The notes: a model not told the origin generated them from the letters alone. 64,000 bases of DNA from an uncultured Sphingomonadaceae bacterium (GCA_947496865.1 CANMEE010000002.1:682001-746000); one strand, 5' to 3'. Positions 48,510-58,069 are shown, numbered from the stretch's first letter. Program-made: numbers and translations.

Positions 48510-48624
48510 AGCCCGGTTTTTTTCGGATTCTAACGACTATGGTTTGTACTTAACTAACGCGGTGTAAACCCGGTCTTTAGGTTTGTGCTCTAACAACAGG
48601 TTTCAACGAGATTTACCGGGCTTT
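48508..48624 (+). ncRNA. Candidate structured RNA after rpoD
   Basis: An intergenic stretch framed by a perfect 10-base inverted repeat (AAAGCCCGGT at 48508-48517, ACCGGGCTTT at 48615-48624). Inside is a second 10-bp stem with three G-T pairs (48541-48550 with 48561-48570, ten-base loop). The CCCGGT at 48569-48574 could compete with the first repeat half for the same partner, giving two alternative folds. It could be a 3' UTR, an RNA leader for the next gene or a small RNA. Only inspection by eye supports it. Confidence 0.35.
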
Positions 48625-48670
48625 GGAACATCCGGCAGATCACGAGAAACTCTAATGTGATGTGAGCGGA

Positions 48671-49330
48671 ATGCCAGAAACCAGTTTAATCCCATCAGCA
48701 CGCCCATCTTTGGTGGATCATGTAATCGAGCATGGAACCCAATCGGCTAGCTATGTGCAGGCAATCAACGATGATTTTGGTGTGCTGAGCGGCGCTGACG
48801 TTGCTGATATTGCCCATTTTCTGTGCATTTTACATGGACGTCATCCCGGCGTGGTTGATCATGCGGCCACCAAAACTGCTGATATAGTGGCCCGCGAATG
48901 GCTGGTAGAAGCTATGGATGGTTTTTCCGCCGAGCGTGCGTTTCTGACTACATTAACCGTCGCAGCCGGTCCCATTACTGGAATCCGGTCGGAAGATCAG
49001 AGCAATGCGACAGTCCTGGCGCAGCGCAAAGCACTCGAGATGCTATCCCAGTCCGACCGCAGCGGCTGCGCGCTTGGCGCTTCATTTGCGCTGGTGCTAG
49101 ATTGGCAGGCCATCCGCCCTTTGCTTGAAAAAATTGCCGTAAAACTAGGTATTGAACCACGAACCGACATTTTACCATCAGCAGAATCCACGCATCTCCT
49201 GAATGTCGAATTGGCGAAAGTCAGCGCTGTCGAACGCGCCATCAATTTTGGTGTTGATCAGATATTGACCCAGCATCGCGGTCTTTGGCAACTGTTAGAA
49301 GCCCGGCGAAATGCGCGTAATGCGAATTGA
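48671..49330 (+). CDS. Hypothetical protein downstream of rpoD
   Basis: A 219-residue soluble, mostly helical protein without signal peptide or membrane segment. I recognise no domain. Features: SLVDHVIEHGTQSASYVQ near the start, ADIAHFLCILHGRHPGVVDHAAT, a long middle ALEMLSQSDRSGCALGASFALVLDW and an Arg-rich end (LEARRNARN). The ATG at 48671 is chosen because GAGCGGA precedes it; a GTG at 48662 is possible. It lies after the putative structured RNA and is probably restricted to the sphingomonads. Confidence 0.7.
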   Translation: MPETSLIPSARPSLVDHVIEHGTQSASYVQAINDDFGVLSGADVADIAHFLCILHGRHPGVVDHAATKTADIVAREWLVEAMDGFSAERAFLTTLTVAAGPITGIRSEDQSNATVLAQRKALEMLSQSDRSGCALGASFALVLDWQAIRPLLEKIAVKLGIEPRTDILPSAESTHLLNVELAKVSAVERAINFGVDQILTQHRGLWQLLEARRNARNAN

Positions 49331-49436
49331 CTTCCGATAACGCCAAGCCCTCAATTAACTAAATGATTAACTTGCCAGCATCGGCAGTATTCCTTATCGC
49401 ACGTCTATTGACGTTTACGGTAAGGGAATATGAAAT

Positions 49437-50282
49437 ATGCGTTTTGAGGGTACCAAAGACTATGTAGCAACTGATGATTTGAAGGTTGCCGTCAACGCTG
49501 CCGCCACTTTGCGGCGCCCTCTCCTCGTCAAAGGCGAACCCGGAACCGGTAAAACCGTATTGGCTTATGAAATCGCCAAAGCGATGGACATGCCGATGAT
49601 CGAATGGAATGTGAAATCGACAACCAAAGCGCATCAGGGTCTCTATGAATATGACGCCGTGGCGCGTCTTCGCGATGGTCAGCTCGGTGACGAGCGGGTC
49701 CATGATATCAGCAATTATATCCGTAAAGGCAAGCTCTGGGAGGCTTTCACCTCCCCTGACCTGCCTGTCCTTTTAATCGATGAAATCGATAAAGCGGATA
49801 TCGAATTTCCAAACGATCTATTGCAAGAACTGGATCGCATGGAGTTTCATGTTTATGAAACAAAAGAGACGATCAAGGCGGCAGAACGCCCCATTGTCAT
49901 CATCACATCCAACAATGAAAAAGAACTGCCCGACGCCTTCCTACGCCGGTGTTTCTTCCACTATATCAAATTCCCGGATCGCGAGACGATGCAGGAAATT
50001 ATCAATGTCCATTTCCCTGACATTCAAGGAATATTGGTCAAGAAGGCGATGGATATATTTTATGACGTCCGCGATGTTCCCGGCCTGAAAAAGAAGCCTA
50101 GCACGTCTGAGCTGCTTGATTGGCTGAAACTATTGCTGTCGGAAGATATGCCACTGGATGTGCTGCAGTCTGGGGATCCCAGCAAAGCTATCCCGCCTTT
50201 GCATGGTGCACTGCTGAAAAATGAGCAGGATGTAATGTTGTTTGAACGCCTCGCATTCATGGCGAAACGCGAAGCCCGCTAA
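49437..50282 (+). CDS. MoxR-family AAA+ ATPase
   Basis: A 281-residue ATPase with Walker A KGEPGTGKTVLAYEIAKA (about residues 30-48), Walker B LLIDEIDKAD and sensor IITSNNEKELPDAFLRRCFF. MoxR proteins are chaperone-like and act with VWA-domain partners to activate or assemble complexes. The ATG has AAGGGA nine bases upstream. The VWA gene follows after 14 bases. The pairing is like the CoxD/CoxE genes, but no carbon monoxide dehydrogenase genes are nearby. Confidence 0.93.
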   Translation: MRFEGTKDYVATDDLKVAVNAAATLRRPLLVKGEPGTGKTVLAYEIAKAMDMPMIEWNVKSTTKAHQGLYEYDAVARLRDGQLGDERVHDISNYIRKGKLWEAFTSPDLPVLLIDEIDKADIEFPNDLLQELDRMEFHVYETKETIKAAERPIVIITSNNEKELPDAFLRRCFFHYIKFPDRETMQEIINVHFPDIQGILVKKAMDIFYDVRDVPGLKKKPSTSELLDWLKLLLSEDMPLDVLQSGDPSKAIPPLHGALLKNEQDVMLFERLAFMAKREAR

Positions 50283-50296
50283 ACGGAGCGACACCA

Positions 50297-51478
50297 ATGT
50301 TCTTCAACTTCATGGACGAACTTAGGGCAGCGGGAATAACCGCATCGCTTAAAGAACATCTGGTGCTTTTGGAAGCGCTGGACAAAGACGTTATCCAGCG
50401 CAGCCCCGAAGAATTTTATTTTCTGTCACGGGCGACTTTTGTTAAAGATGAAGGGCTTTTGGATCGTTTTGATCAAGTATTCTCAAAAGTTTTTAAAGGC
50501 ATCGAAACCAGCTACGGAATGCAGGAAGAAGAGATTCCGCTCGACTGGTTGAAAGCGGTTGCCGAGAAATATCTCTCTGAAGAAGAAATGGCAGAGATTA
50601 AAAAGCTTGGCAGCTGGGATGAAATTATGGAGACGTTGAAAGAGCGTCTCGCCGAACAGGAAAAGCGCCATGAAGGTGGCAGCAAGTGGATTGGAACGGG
50701 CGGCACGTCGCCTTATGGCAATAGCGGCTACAATCCCGAAGGCGTTCGCATCGGCGGTGAAGGCGGACAGAAAAAAGCCGTTAAAGTCTGGGACAAGCGC
50801 GAATTCCAGAATCTCGACCACACCAAGCAATTGGGCACGCGGAATATCAAGGTCGCGCTACGACGTTTACGCAGGTTTGCCCGCGAAGGATCTGCCGATG
50901 AGCTTGATATCGATCGGACAATCAATGGAACAGCGAAGCAAGGCTGGCTCGATATCCATATGCGTCCGGAACGGCATAATGCCGTAAAATTGCTTCTTTT
51001 TCTGGATGTCGGCGGATCCATGGATCCCTTCGTCAAGATATGCGAAGAGTTATTCAGTGCCGCAAATAGTGAGTTCAAAAATCTAGAGTTTTTCTATTTC
51101 CATAACTGCGTTTATGAAGGCGTTTGGAAAGATAATAGCCGGCGTTTTTCAGAACGAACAAATACATGGGATATTCTCCACAAATATGGCCATGACTATA
51201 AGCTAATTTTTGTCGGTGACGCGTCGATGAGTCCTTATGAAATTACCCATCCCGGTGGTTCTGTAGAGCATTTTAATGAAGAAGCTGGCGTCACCTGGCT
51301 CCATCGCATGACCAACACCTATCCGGCCACCGCTTGGCTTAATCCCGTGCCTGAAAAGCAATGGGGTTATTCGCAGAGCGTTAAAATCGTCAAGGAATTG
51401 ATGAATGACCGGATGTATCCACTAACCTTGGAAGGCTTAAGCGATGCGATGAAGGAACTGACGCGCAAGCACGGGTGA
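50297..51478 (+). CDS. VWA-domain protein of the CoxE/DUF58-like group
   Basis: A 393-residue protein whose C-terminal part is a VWA domain with a MIDAS-like motif (LLFLDVGGSMDPFVK, around residues 232-246). The N-terminal part has FFNFMDELRAAGITASLKEH and a helical middle (EEEIPLDWLKAVAEKYLSEEEM). The pairing with a MoxR ATPase fits a CoxE-type partner. It is cytoplasmic, without a signal. What the pair acts on cannot be inferred from this window. Confidence 0.9.
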   Translation: MFFNFMDELRAAGITASLKEHLVLLEALDKDVIQRSPEEFYFLSRATFVKDEGLLDRFDQVFSKVFKGIETSYGMQEEEIPLDWLKAVAEKYLSEEEMAEIKKLGSWDEIMETLKERLAEQEKRHEGGSKWIGTGGTSPYGNSGYNPEGVRIGGEGGQKKAVKVWDKREFQNLDHTKQLGTRNIKVALRRLRRFAREGSADELDIDRTINGTAKQGWLDIHMRPERHNAVKLLLFLDVGGSMDPFVKICEELFSAANSEFKNLEFFYFHNCVYEGVWKDNSRRFSERTNTWDILHKYGHDYKLIFVGDASMSPYEITHPGGSVEHFNEEAGVTWLHRMTNTYPATAWLNPVPEKQWGYSQSVKIVKELMNDRMYPLTLEGLSDAMKELTRKHG

Positions 51479-51485
51479 CAGAGGC

Positions 51486-51788
51486 CTAGGCCTCAATAAC
51501 CATCAGCGTCGTGTCTTCATATTTCTCAGCATGCGCATCGAAAAGGTCGGAAGGCTCAAACTGCCGATCCTCAACACTGACATCCTTCAGGCCGGATAGC
51601 TTGAAAGTCCCCAGTTTCAGTTCGCGCGGCGGTTGCCCTTCCCGTTCAAGGGTCACAGCATCGACATGCATTTCATCATGCCGCGTATAGAGAATATGCG
51701 GAGCAAGCAGGATTTTTGACTTGTTATAGGTCGCTGTCACGCATTTTTTCAGCGCGACGCCTTCGAAAAATTCTTTATTGGGTAACAT
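51486..51788 (-). CDS. Hypothetical small protein
   Basis: A 100-residue protein with a beta-rich pattern: KCVTATYNKSKILLAPHILYTRHDEMHVDAVTLEREGQPPRELKLGTF. This resembles the strand order of the WYL-like or related small ligand-binding domains, but the match is weak and no function is assigned. It is convergent with the VWA gene seven bases away. Confidence 0.6.
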   Translation of the reverse strand: MLPNKEFFEGVALKKCVTATYNKSKILLAPHILYTRHDEMHVDAVTLEREGQPPRELKLGTFKLSGLKDVSVEDRQFEPSDLFDAHAEKYEDTTLMVIEA

Positions 51789-51926
51789 GCCGCCAGAATA
51801 TCAAAAATATAACTCGACGCAACAACTATGTTGCATCGCAGCATTGGCGTGATCATTCGCTGCTAACGGCCTCCTCACTTATGGACAGTCTCTAAATATG
51901 CTATCATCTTAGGCAGGAGGTCGCCG

Positions 51927-52229
51927 ATGCATAAGATATTTTTGCCCATAGCACTCAGCTTGCTGCTCTCAGCAAATCCGGGAAATGCCGTGCCCAATCC
52001 TTCCAAATGCTTGAACCATATCGAAAATGCGCACGTCGATAAAAAGAGCAAACCTAAAATGCGTACACTCGACCAGGAGGCGCCAGCCGCAATAATTGCT
52101 GCAGTCGACCGGCGAGTCGACAATTGCCCGGTGCTGGTTGTATTAAATGATCAACTGGCTGGTGAACCGCGTTGGACCGCGCCAAAAACTCCGCCGATCG
52201 CCAAAAGACACCCAATCTCTGGACGTTAA
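51927..52229 (+). CDS. Small secreted protein
   Basis: A 100-residue protein with a signal peptide (MHKIFLPIALSLLLSANPGNA) and an unusually good ribosome-binding site (GGAGGT, six to seven bases before the ATG). The mature part has two cysteines (SKCLNH and DNCPVL) and no known domain. The frame is supported by the strong start. It lies two bases from the convergent NamZ-like gene end. Confidence 0.65.
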   Translation: MHKIFLPIALSLLLSANPGNAVPNPSKCLNHIENAHVDKKSKPKMRTLDQEAPAAIIAAVDRRVDNCPVLVVLNDQLAGEPRWTAPKTPPIAKRHPISGR

Positions 52230-52231
52230 TA

Positions 52232-53428
52232 TCAATAGATCAAGTGATCCTTTAGCATTTGCGCCCACATGCGTTCGCCTGGAGCTGTTATCGCTTCCAG
52301 ATCATTGGCAATGGTTGATGGGCTCTCGATCCACTCACGTAACCCGGGCCCGCCGTTGATCACGTCAAAGGCAAGCTTGCCTTCCTCATATTCATAGGGA
52401 AAATCGCGCCATAGTTCATAACCGAAATAAAGCTTGTTAATGGCTTTCAGCGCCAGTGCCTGCAGCCGCCAGGGTCGAAAGGCCGCATGATCGTAGGCTG
52501 GGCCTTCTGCGTGAATATGAACGCCGTTACACAACATGCCCACATGTTTATGAAAAGTCGGTTCAAACCAGCAATCTCTTAACATGCAGCCATTCAACCA
52601 TTGTGGGGCCTTGCGCTCCATTTCTGCAATAACCGCCTTAGCGTCGATATCGGGTGCGCCAAACAATTCTAACGGCCGTGTGGTTCCGCGTCCTTCGGAC
52701 AAGGTCGTACCTTCCAGCATGACCGTACCGGCATAGGCGCGCGCCATCGAAAGATTGGGCGCATTGGGACTGGGGTTGATCCAGATGCGATCGGTTGGCC
52801 AGCCAAAGCCGGGCCCTTCAGGTTGCCATCCCTGCATCTCAATAACGCGATAATCGACATCAAGATTGAAATAGCTAACAAACCAACGACCCATTTCCCC
52901 CAATGTAAGGCCATGTCGCATTGGCATGGGGGCCGCGCCCACAAAACTTTCCCATCCCTCTTCCAGCATCATACCTTCTATGGGCCGACCTGCAGGATTC
53001 GGGCGATCAAGCACCCAAACAATTTTGTCATGCTCAGCCGCGGCTTCCAATATGTAGCGCAGGGTGGTGATGAAGGTATAAATCCGACACCCTAGATCCT
53101 GAAGATCAATCAATATGACATCAAAACTGTCCATCATCTTTTGGGTTGGTCGCCGCACTTCGCCATAGAGGCTAAACACCGGGATGCCGAGGACCGGGTC
53201 ATCATAGTCCGCCGTTTCAATCATATTGTCCTGTTTGTCGCCTCGCAAACCATGTTGCGGACCGAAAGCAGCACTTAGGTTGATATCATCACATTGCGCC
53301 AATGCGTCCAGCGAATGTGTCAGATTTTCTGTTACGGAGGCCGGGTGCGCCAATAAAGCGATCCTTTGACCCGCAAGCGGTGCTCGCAATTCCGGTTCGG
53401 CGAGAAGTCTATCAATTCCAAATTTCAT
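52232..53428 (-). CDS. DUF1343/NamZ-like protein (exo-beta-N-acetylmuramidase family)
   Basis: A 398-residue protein of the DUF1343 family, of which NamZ of Bacteroidetes removes MurNAc from peptidoglycan ends. Family segments are visible: RIALLAHPASVTENLTHSLD, FGPQHGLRGDKQDNM, VILIDLQDLGCRIYTFITTL, DRPNPAGRPIEGMMLEEGWE and LSEGRGTTRPLELFGAP. No signal peptide is found, so it would be cytoplasmic unless exported otherwise. It overlaps the DOMON-like gene by four bases. No MurNAc catabolic genes are near. Substrate in this organism is unproven. Confidence 0.85.
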   Translation of the reverse strand: MKFGIDRLLAEPELRAPLAGQRIALLAHPASVTENLTHSLDALAQCDDINLSAAFGPQHGLRGDKQDNMIETADYDDPVLGIPVFSLYGEVRRPTQKMMDSFDVILIDLQDLGCRIYTFITTLRYILEAAAEHDKIVWVLDRPNPAGRPIEGMMLEEGWESFVGAAPMPMRHGLTLGEMGRWFVSYFNLDVDYRVIEMQGWQPEGPGFGWPTDRIWINPSPNAPNLSMARAYAGTVMLEGTTLSEGRGTTRPLELFGAPDIDAKAVIAEMERKAPQWLNGCMLRDCWFEPTFHKHVGMLCNGVHIHAEGPAYDHAAFRPWRLQALALKAINKLYFGYELWRDFPYEYEEGKLAFDVINGGPGLREWIESPSTIANDLEAITAPGERMWAQMLKDHLIY

Positions 53429-53970
53429 AAATTACCTGCTGCCTTCAGTTGATGGGTAAAGCAATCCCCGTGATGAAAATCCGGCTTCCCCGGCGGATGT
53501 GAAAGAGCCCAATAGGATTTAACCCCATTTTTCTCTGCAATGACGGCCGAGAAAGAGGCTTTTAGAGAAGGTGAACCCAATATGTCAGGCAAAGCGAGCG
53601 TTACCTCTATTGCGGCATGAGAGTCACTGAAATCGAGATGAATCTCTGGAGCTTTTGGTAATTGGAGGTTTTTCATACCATTTCGATAATCCGAAAACTG
53701 ATAGGCCGCCCAAAGACTCGACGGTGAGAAGTTAAACTCACAATATCTGTTGGCCGACGATTCCTGCAGAAATAGTTCAAAACAAGTCGTTTTCCACAAT
53801 CCGTCGGTACGCTTCGCTGCGGCACCGCCGGGTAAGTCGAGGTCGTGCAGCAGCCCTTCGGCATGATATCTAAGGCATAGCGTGCCGTGCGACTTCCATT
53901 CGTACGTTAACGAAATCTCGTCCACGACAGAAGCCGGCGTCAAAGGATGGCATTGCAGGCTCAAACGCAT
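53425..53970 (-). CDS. DOMON-like domain protein
   Basis: A 181-residue beta-rich protein, taken from the ATG at 53970 ([12 protein letters not shown]); a longer frame overlaps tyrS and is not conserved-looking. It shows [40 protein letters not shown] and a final [20 protein letters not shown], which fit the DOMON-like (type 9 carbohydrate-binding-like) sandwich. The end overlaps the NamZ-like gene by four bases, so they are a translational pair. No signal peptide is visible. Confidence 0.78.
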   Translation of the reverse strand: MRLSLQCHPLTPASVVDEISLTYEWKSHGTLCLRYHAEGLLHDLDLPGGAAAKRTDGLWKTTCFELFLQESSANRYCEFNFSPSSLWAAYQFSDYRNGMKNLQLPKAPEIHLDFSDSHAAIEVTLALPDILGSPSLKASFSAVIAEKNGVKSYWALSHPPGKPDFHHGDCFTHQLKAAGNL

Positions 53971-54008
53971 ATTGCGAGTTTCCTCTGCTGCATGTAACGA
54001 ACCACTCC

Positions 54009-55241
54009 ATGACCAATTATCAATCTGATCTCCTCCGCTTACTGAATGATCGCGGCTATATCCACCAATTAACGGACGCGGACGGGCTGGATAAGCTGGC
54101 CGGTGAGGCGATTGTGCCTGGCTATATCGGTTTCGACGCAACAGCGCCGTCTCTTCATGTCGGTAGCCTTGTGCAAATCATGATGCTTCGCCGAATGCAA
54201 CAGGCCGGTCACAAGCCCATTGTTGTCATGGGCGGCGGCACGACCAAAGTCGGCGATCCTTCGGGCAAGGATGAAAGCCGAAAAATGCTCAGCACGGACG
54301 ATATTAATGGGAATATCGCCAGCATTAGACGGATTTTCGACAATTTTCTGACATTTGGCGATGGCCCCACAGATGCGGTGATGATCAACAATGCGGATTG
54401 GCTTGATGCCTTGCAATATGTTGATTTCCTGCGCGATATCGGGCCACATTTCACCATCAACCGGATGCTGACATTCGATTCGGTGAAACTTCGTCTGGAG
54501 CGGGAACAGCCCCTCACCTTCCTCGAATTCAACTATATGATACTCCAAGCCTATGACTTTCTGGAACTATCCCGGCGCAATGATTGCCGACTTCAGCTTG
54601 GCGGGTCCGATCAATGGGGCAATATTGTCAACGGTATTGAACTCACGCGGCGGATCGACAGTAAGCAGCTATTTGGCCTGACCACACCTTTGATCACCAC
54701 CGCAGATGGCGGAAAAATGGGCAAAACGGCGAGTGGAGCCGTGTGGCTAAACGGTGACCAGCTTGCTCCTTACGATTACTGGCAATTTTGGCGGAACACG
54801 CAAGATGCCGATGTCGGACGGTTTTTGAAACTTTTTACTGATATCGATATCGACGAAATCAAGCAGCTGGAAAACCTGCAAGGTTCAGAGATAAACGAAG
54901 CCAAAAAAATTCTGGCTGATGCGGCAACAGCAATGGCCCATGGCGAAGACGCAGCGCGAGATGCTGCCAACACGGCTCTGCAAACATTCGAACAAGGTCA
55001 CGCTGGCGGCGACCTTCCTGTTTTTGAGGTCGCCGAAGATGAAATCTCCATTCTCAACGCATTGGTGAATATCGGCTTTTGTGCATCAAAGGGGGAAGCG
55101 AAACGGATGGTTTCCGGTGGCGGAGCGCGCATTAATGACGAGCCCGTTAAAGACGCTGGTGCAGTTATCGCTATAGCTGGCGACGACATCAAAATCTCTG
55201 CCGGCAAAAAGAAGCACGGACTTTTACGACGCGCAATATAG
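54009..55241 (+). CDS. tyrS: Tyrosyl-tRNA synthetase
   Basis: A 410-residue class I synthetase. The HIGH motif appears as HVGS (residues 50-53) and the KMSKS motif as KMGKT (Lys236-Thr240). Substrate residues are in [12 protein letters not shown] and [14 protein letters not shown]. The C-terminal S4-like RNA-binding domain is present ([22 protein letters not shown]). It is divergent from the DOMON-like gene with only 38 bases between starts. Confidence 0.97.
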   Translation: MTNYQSDLLRLLNDRGYIHQLTDADGLDKLAGEAIVPGYIGFDATAPSLHVGSLVQIMMLRRMQQAGHKPIVVMGGGTTKVGDPSGKDESRKMLSTDDINGNIASIRRIFDNFLTFGDGPTDAVMINNADWLDALQYVDFLRDIGPHFTINRMLTFDSVKLRLEREQPLTFLEFNYMILQAYDFLELSRRNDCRLQLGGSDQWGNIVNGIELTRRIDSKQLFGLTTPLITTADGGKMGKTASGAVWLNGDQLAPYDYWQFWRNTQDADVGRFLKLFTDIDIDEIKQLENLQGSEINEAKKILADAATAMAHGEDAARDAANTALQTFEQGHAGGDLPVFEVAEDEISILNALVNIGFCASKGEAKRMVSGGGARINDEPVKDAGAVIAIAGDDIKISAGKKKHGLLRRAI

Positions 55242-55327
55242 AAATACGGCATTTTGTGACACCGATTTACCTTTTGTTCGGAAAACTAAGTTAATGAAGG
55301 GTTTCATCAATCGACGGAGCGTCCTTA

Positions 55328-55654
55328 ATGCCAAGCGTATCGAATAAAGAAATGCCCGAATTACGCCGCGCAACGCGTTTCCCCGTCGATTTCGAGACGA
55401 TTTGCGAAACACGTAAAGACGGTGAATTTACCGTTAAACTCAGCAATGTTTCCGCTCATGGTTGCCAATTTATCCACGAGGTCGAACTGAACAAAGGCGA
55501 TCGTGTAGTGGTTCGCCTCCCGGTTGCAGGCCGTATCGAAGCATTTTTGGTTTGGTCCCATAGCGGTCGTTCCGGCTTTGAGTTTGAACGGGTCATAAGG
55601 GAACCGGATTTTGTCGCTATGCTCGATAAAATCGGACATAGCGAACAAGGCTAG
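55328..55654 (+). CDS. PilZ-domain protein with intact cyclic di-GMP motifs
   Basis: A 108-residue single PilZ domain. RRATR (residues about 13-17) and NVSAHG (about 40-45) correspond to the RxxxR and D/NxSxxG motifs, so it should bind cyclic di-GMP. The strand pattern LPVAGRIEAFLVWSHSGRSGFEFER is typical. It lies between tyrS and the convergent recG end, two bases away. It may act with the EAL/GGDEF protein at 61572, but no operon supports that. Confidence 0.88.
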   Translation: MPSVSNKEMPELRRATRFPVDFETICETRKDGEFTVKLSNVSAHGCQFIHEVELNKGDRVVVRLPVAGRIEAFLVWSHSGRSGFEFERVIREPDFVAMLDKIGHSEQG

Positions 55655-55656
55655 TC

Positions 55657-57711
55657 TTAACCGCTGCGGATCAGGCTCACGCCCCAATCCCGCTCGAACA
55701 AATATAGCGCGATGCGAGCCGCCTGGCCACGCGCGCTGCTCAATCCGCCATCACGGTCCAATAGCAACCGTGCATCATCGGTGGCCGCTGCAATTAGTTG
55801 TGAAATTTGGTCCGGTGAGGCGATCCGAAAGCCAGCATCTCCAGATTGTCGTGTGCCAAGCAACTCGCCAGCGCCGCGCAACCTCAGGTCTTCTTCGGCG
55901 ATTTTGAAGCCATCGTTGGTTTCTCGCAGCAATGACAATCTTGCTCGGGCCGTTTCGCTTAGCGTATCTCCGCGTAATAGAAGGCAGTTGGATTTAACGT
56001 CCCCTCTGCCGACGCGGCCACGCAATTGGTGGAGTTGAGCCAGACCGAAACGGTCCGCTGCTTCGATAATCATCAGGCTGGCATTGGGGACATCAACGCC
56101 AACTTCAATCACTGTGGTCGCTACCAACAAACGAGTCTGGCCGCTTTGGAATTTTTCCATCTCGGCGTCTTTCTCTGGTCCTTTCATCCGCCCATGGACA
56201 AGGCCGACCTGATCACCGAATCGCAGTTTCAGGGCGGCGGCCCGTTCTTCCGCCGCTGCAAGGTCGCTTTTTTCGCTTTCCTCTACCAACGGGCAAACCC
56301 AATAGGCCTGACCACCACTGGCCATGTGGCGGCCAAGGCCGTCGACGACTTCGGGCAAGCGACCATCGGAAATCACCCGTGTTTCAATCGCCTGACGCCC
56401 CGGCGGCAGCTCATCAATCCGTGAGACATCCATCTCACCATATTGGCTGAGCGTCAGTGTTCGTGGGATCGGTGTGGCGGTCATGGCCAATAAATGTGGC
56501 GCTTTCTCAGCCTTTTGAGTCAGCATCAAGCGTTGTGACACACCGAACTTATGCTGCTCGTCGATAATCGCCACAGCCAGTTTTTTATATTGCACTTTTT
56601 CCTGAAAAATCGCGTGGGTACCAACCAATATGTCAATCGAACCGTCCGCAAGCCCCATCAGCGTCGACTCGCGAATCTTGCCCTTATCACGACCGGTCAG
56701 GATCGCCAGATTGACCGGCAGCCCGATCAGCAGTTTTTGCAGCCCCTCAAAATGCTGGCGCGCCAATATCTCGGTCGGGGCCAGAAACGCGCCTTGATAT
56801 CCCGCCTCGACAGCGCTGAGCAACGCCATCAACGCCACCAATGTTTTCCCAGATCCCACGTCGCCTTGCAATAGTCGAAGCATCGGCGAAGACTGCGCCA
56901 AATCGCCTTCAATCTCCGATATACTGCGCTTCTGCGCCCCGGTCAGCTCGAAGGGTAACTGGAGCTGATCGCGCAAATGACCATCGCCTTGGATCGACAC
57001 TCCTTTTTTCGCACGATTGCTAGCGCGGACCAGCATGAAGGCTAATTGATTGGCAAAAATCTCGTCATAAGCAAGCCGGTCAGACTGCTCCGCATCCTCC
57101 TGACTATGCAGCGAAACGATATTTTCATGCCAGTTTTGCCATTTTTTGGATTCGAGAAAGCTCGGTTCAATCCACTCCGGCAGTTCCGGTGCCAGATCGA
57201 CCGCCTGCTTAACGAGCTGCCCCATCCGTTTATTGCCCAAGCCATCAGACAGCGGATAAATCGGCTCCACGAGCGCAATGTCCTTCTCTTCAGCCAGCTC
57301 AAGAACGTCCGGATGCAGCATCTGCAGCTCATCCCCATAGCGTTCCAGCTTGCCGGTGATGATCTTACCTTCGCCCAAGGGCAGCAATTTCTTCGGCCAA
57401 CCGGTGTTTCTACCGAAAAATGTCAAGCTGATAATATTGCCCTGCTGATCAGCCGCCTGTACGCGGAACGGGCTTCGCGGACCGCCGCTGCGGTAATCTG
57501 TCGGTGTCACTTCAGCGATAATCGTCAAGCCAACATCCGCCTCATCCAGCTCTTGTACCCGCTTGCGCCGCATCCAATAGCTGGGTCTGTGATAAAGCAG
57601 ATCCTTGACCCGCGTCAGGCGCAGTTTCTCAAGCGGCTTGGCGAGCGCCTTGCCGATGCCTTTTAGCGACTGTGTTTCGCCAAATAATGGATTGAGTATC
57701 TCGGGCCGCAT
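55657..57711 (-). CDS. recG: ATP-dependent DNA helicase RecG
   Basis: A 684-residue helicase that rewinds stalled forks and processes Holliday junctions. The N-terminal OB-like wedge domain is followed by the SF2 core with GDVGSGKTLVALMAL, IIDEQHKFGVSQRL (DEQH box), MTATPIPRTL and the C-terminal QLRGRVGRGDVKS. The start is the ATG at 57711 (MRPEILNPLFG), with AAGGCGG eight to fourteen bases upstream; an earlier TTG at 57732 is not needed. It is divergent from sdhE and mfd over 91 bases. Confidence 0.97.
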   Translation of the reverse strand: MRPEILNPLFGETQSLKGIGKALAKPLEKLRLTRVKDLLYHRPSYWMRRKRVQELDEADVGLTIIAEVTPTDYRSGGPRSPFRVQAADQQGNIISLTFFGRNTGWPKKLLPLGEGKIITGKLERYGDELQMLHPDVLELAEEKDIALVEPIYPLSDGLGNKRMGQLVKQAVDLAPELPEWIEPSFLESKKWQNWHENIVSLHSQEDAEQSDRLAYDEIFANQLAFMLVRASNRAKKGVSIQGDGHLRDQLQLPFELTGAQKRSISEIEGDLAQSSPMLRLLQGDVGSGKTLVALMALLSAVEAGYQGAFLAPTEILARQHFEGLQKLLIGLPVNLAILTGRDKGKIRESTLMGLADGSIDILVGTHAIFQEKVQYKKLAVAIIDEQHKFGVSQRLMLTQKAEKAPHLLAMTATPIPRTLTLSQYGEMDVSRIDELPPGRQAIETRVISDGRLPEVVDGLGRHMASGGQAYWVCPLVEESEKSDLAAAEERAAALKLRFGDQVGLVHGRMKGPEKDAEMEKFQSGQTRLLVATTVIEVGVDVPNASLMIIEAADRFGLAQLHQLRGRVGRGDVKSNCLLLRGDTLSETARARLSLLRETNDGFKIAEEDLRLRGAGELLGTRQSGDAGFRIASPDQISQLIAAATDDARLLLDRDGGLSSARGQAARIALYLFERDWGVSLIRSG

Positions 57712-57802
57712 GTCTATCCGCCTTATACGCAAGCGGGATCAATATACCAGACACAGTCCCTGTGGATATATGCAACCTCAAGACAAAGACTCAGGAGCAA
57801 AT

Positions 57803-58069
57803 ATGGAACGCGACGTCAGGCTTAAACGGCTCCATTTTCGCAGCTGGCACCGGGGTACTCGGGAAGCGGACAATATGATTGGCGGCTTTTTCGATAAATG
57901 GGGTCAAACTTGGTCGGACACGCAAATCGACTGGTTTGAAAAATTGCTAGAGGAAGAGGATGTCGACATCATGGCTTGGGCGATAGGAAAGCAAACTCCG
58001 CCAGCAGAATTTCAAAATGATCAAATGACAGCGATGCAACAGCTCGACTATTTTGATTTCACCAAGTGA
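57803..58069 (+). CDS. sdhE: FAD assembly factor SdhE (succinate dehydrogenase assembly factor)
   Basis: An 88-residue protein that helps attach FAD to SdhA. The signature RLHFRSWHRGTREADNMIGGFF contains the essential RGxxE (RGTRE), and the WSDTQIDWFEKLLEEEDVDIMAW helices follow. The ATG at 57803 has AGGAG a few bases upstream. It sits between recG and mfd, as in other alphaproteobacteria, and 35 bases before mfd. Confidence 0.95.
   Translation: MERDVRLKRLHFRSWHRGTREADNMIGGFFDKWGQTWSDTQIDWFEKLLEEEDVDIMAWAIGKQTPPAEFQNDQMTAMQQLDYFDFTK

Noticed and set aside
48515..48523. Intrinsic terminator at the T run after the rpoD stop
   Set aside because: No convincing GC-rich hairpin lies directly upstream of the T run; only a three-base stem could be found.
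49355..49371. CtrA-binding site upstream of the MoxR gene (TTAACTAAATGATTAAC)
   Set aside because: The spacing between the TTAA halves is eight bases, not the canonical seven, and nothing else supports CtrA control.
52823..53095. Plus-strand frame inside the NamZ-like gene
   Set aside because: The minus-strand frame has clear family motifs across the same bases; the plus product looks like no protein family.
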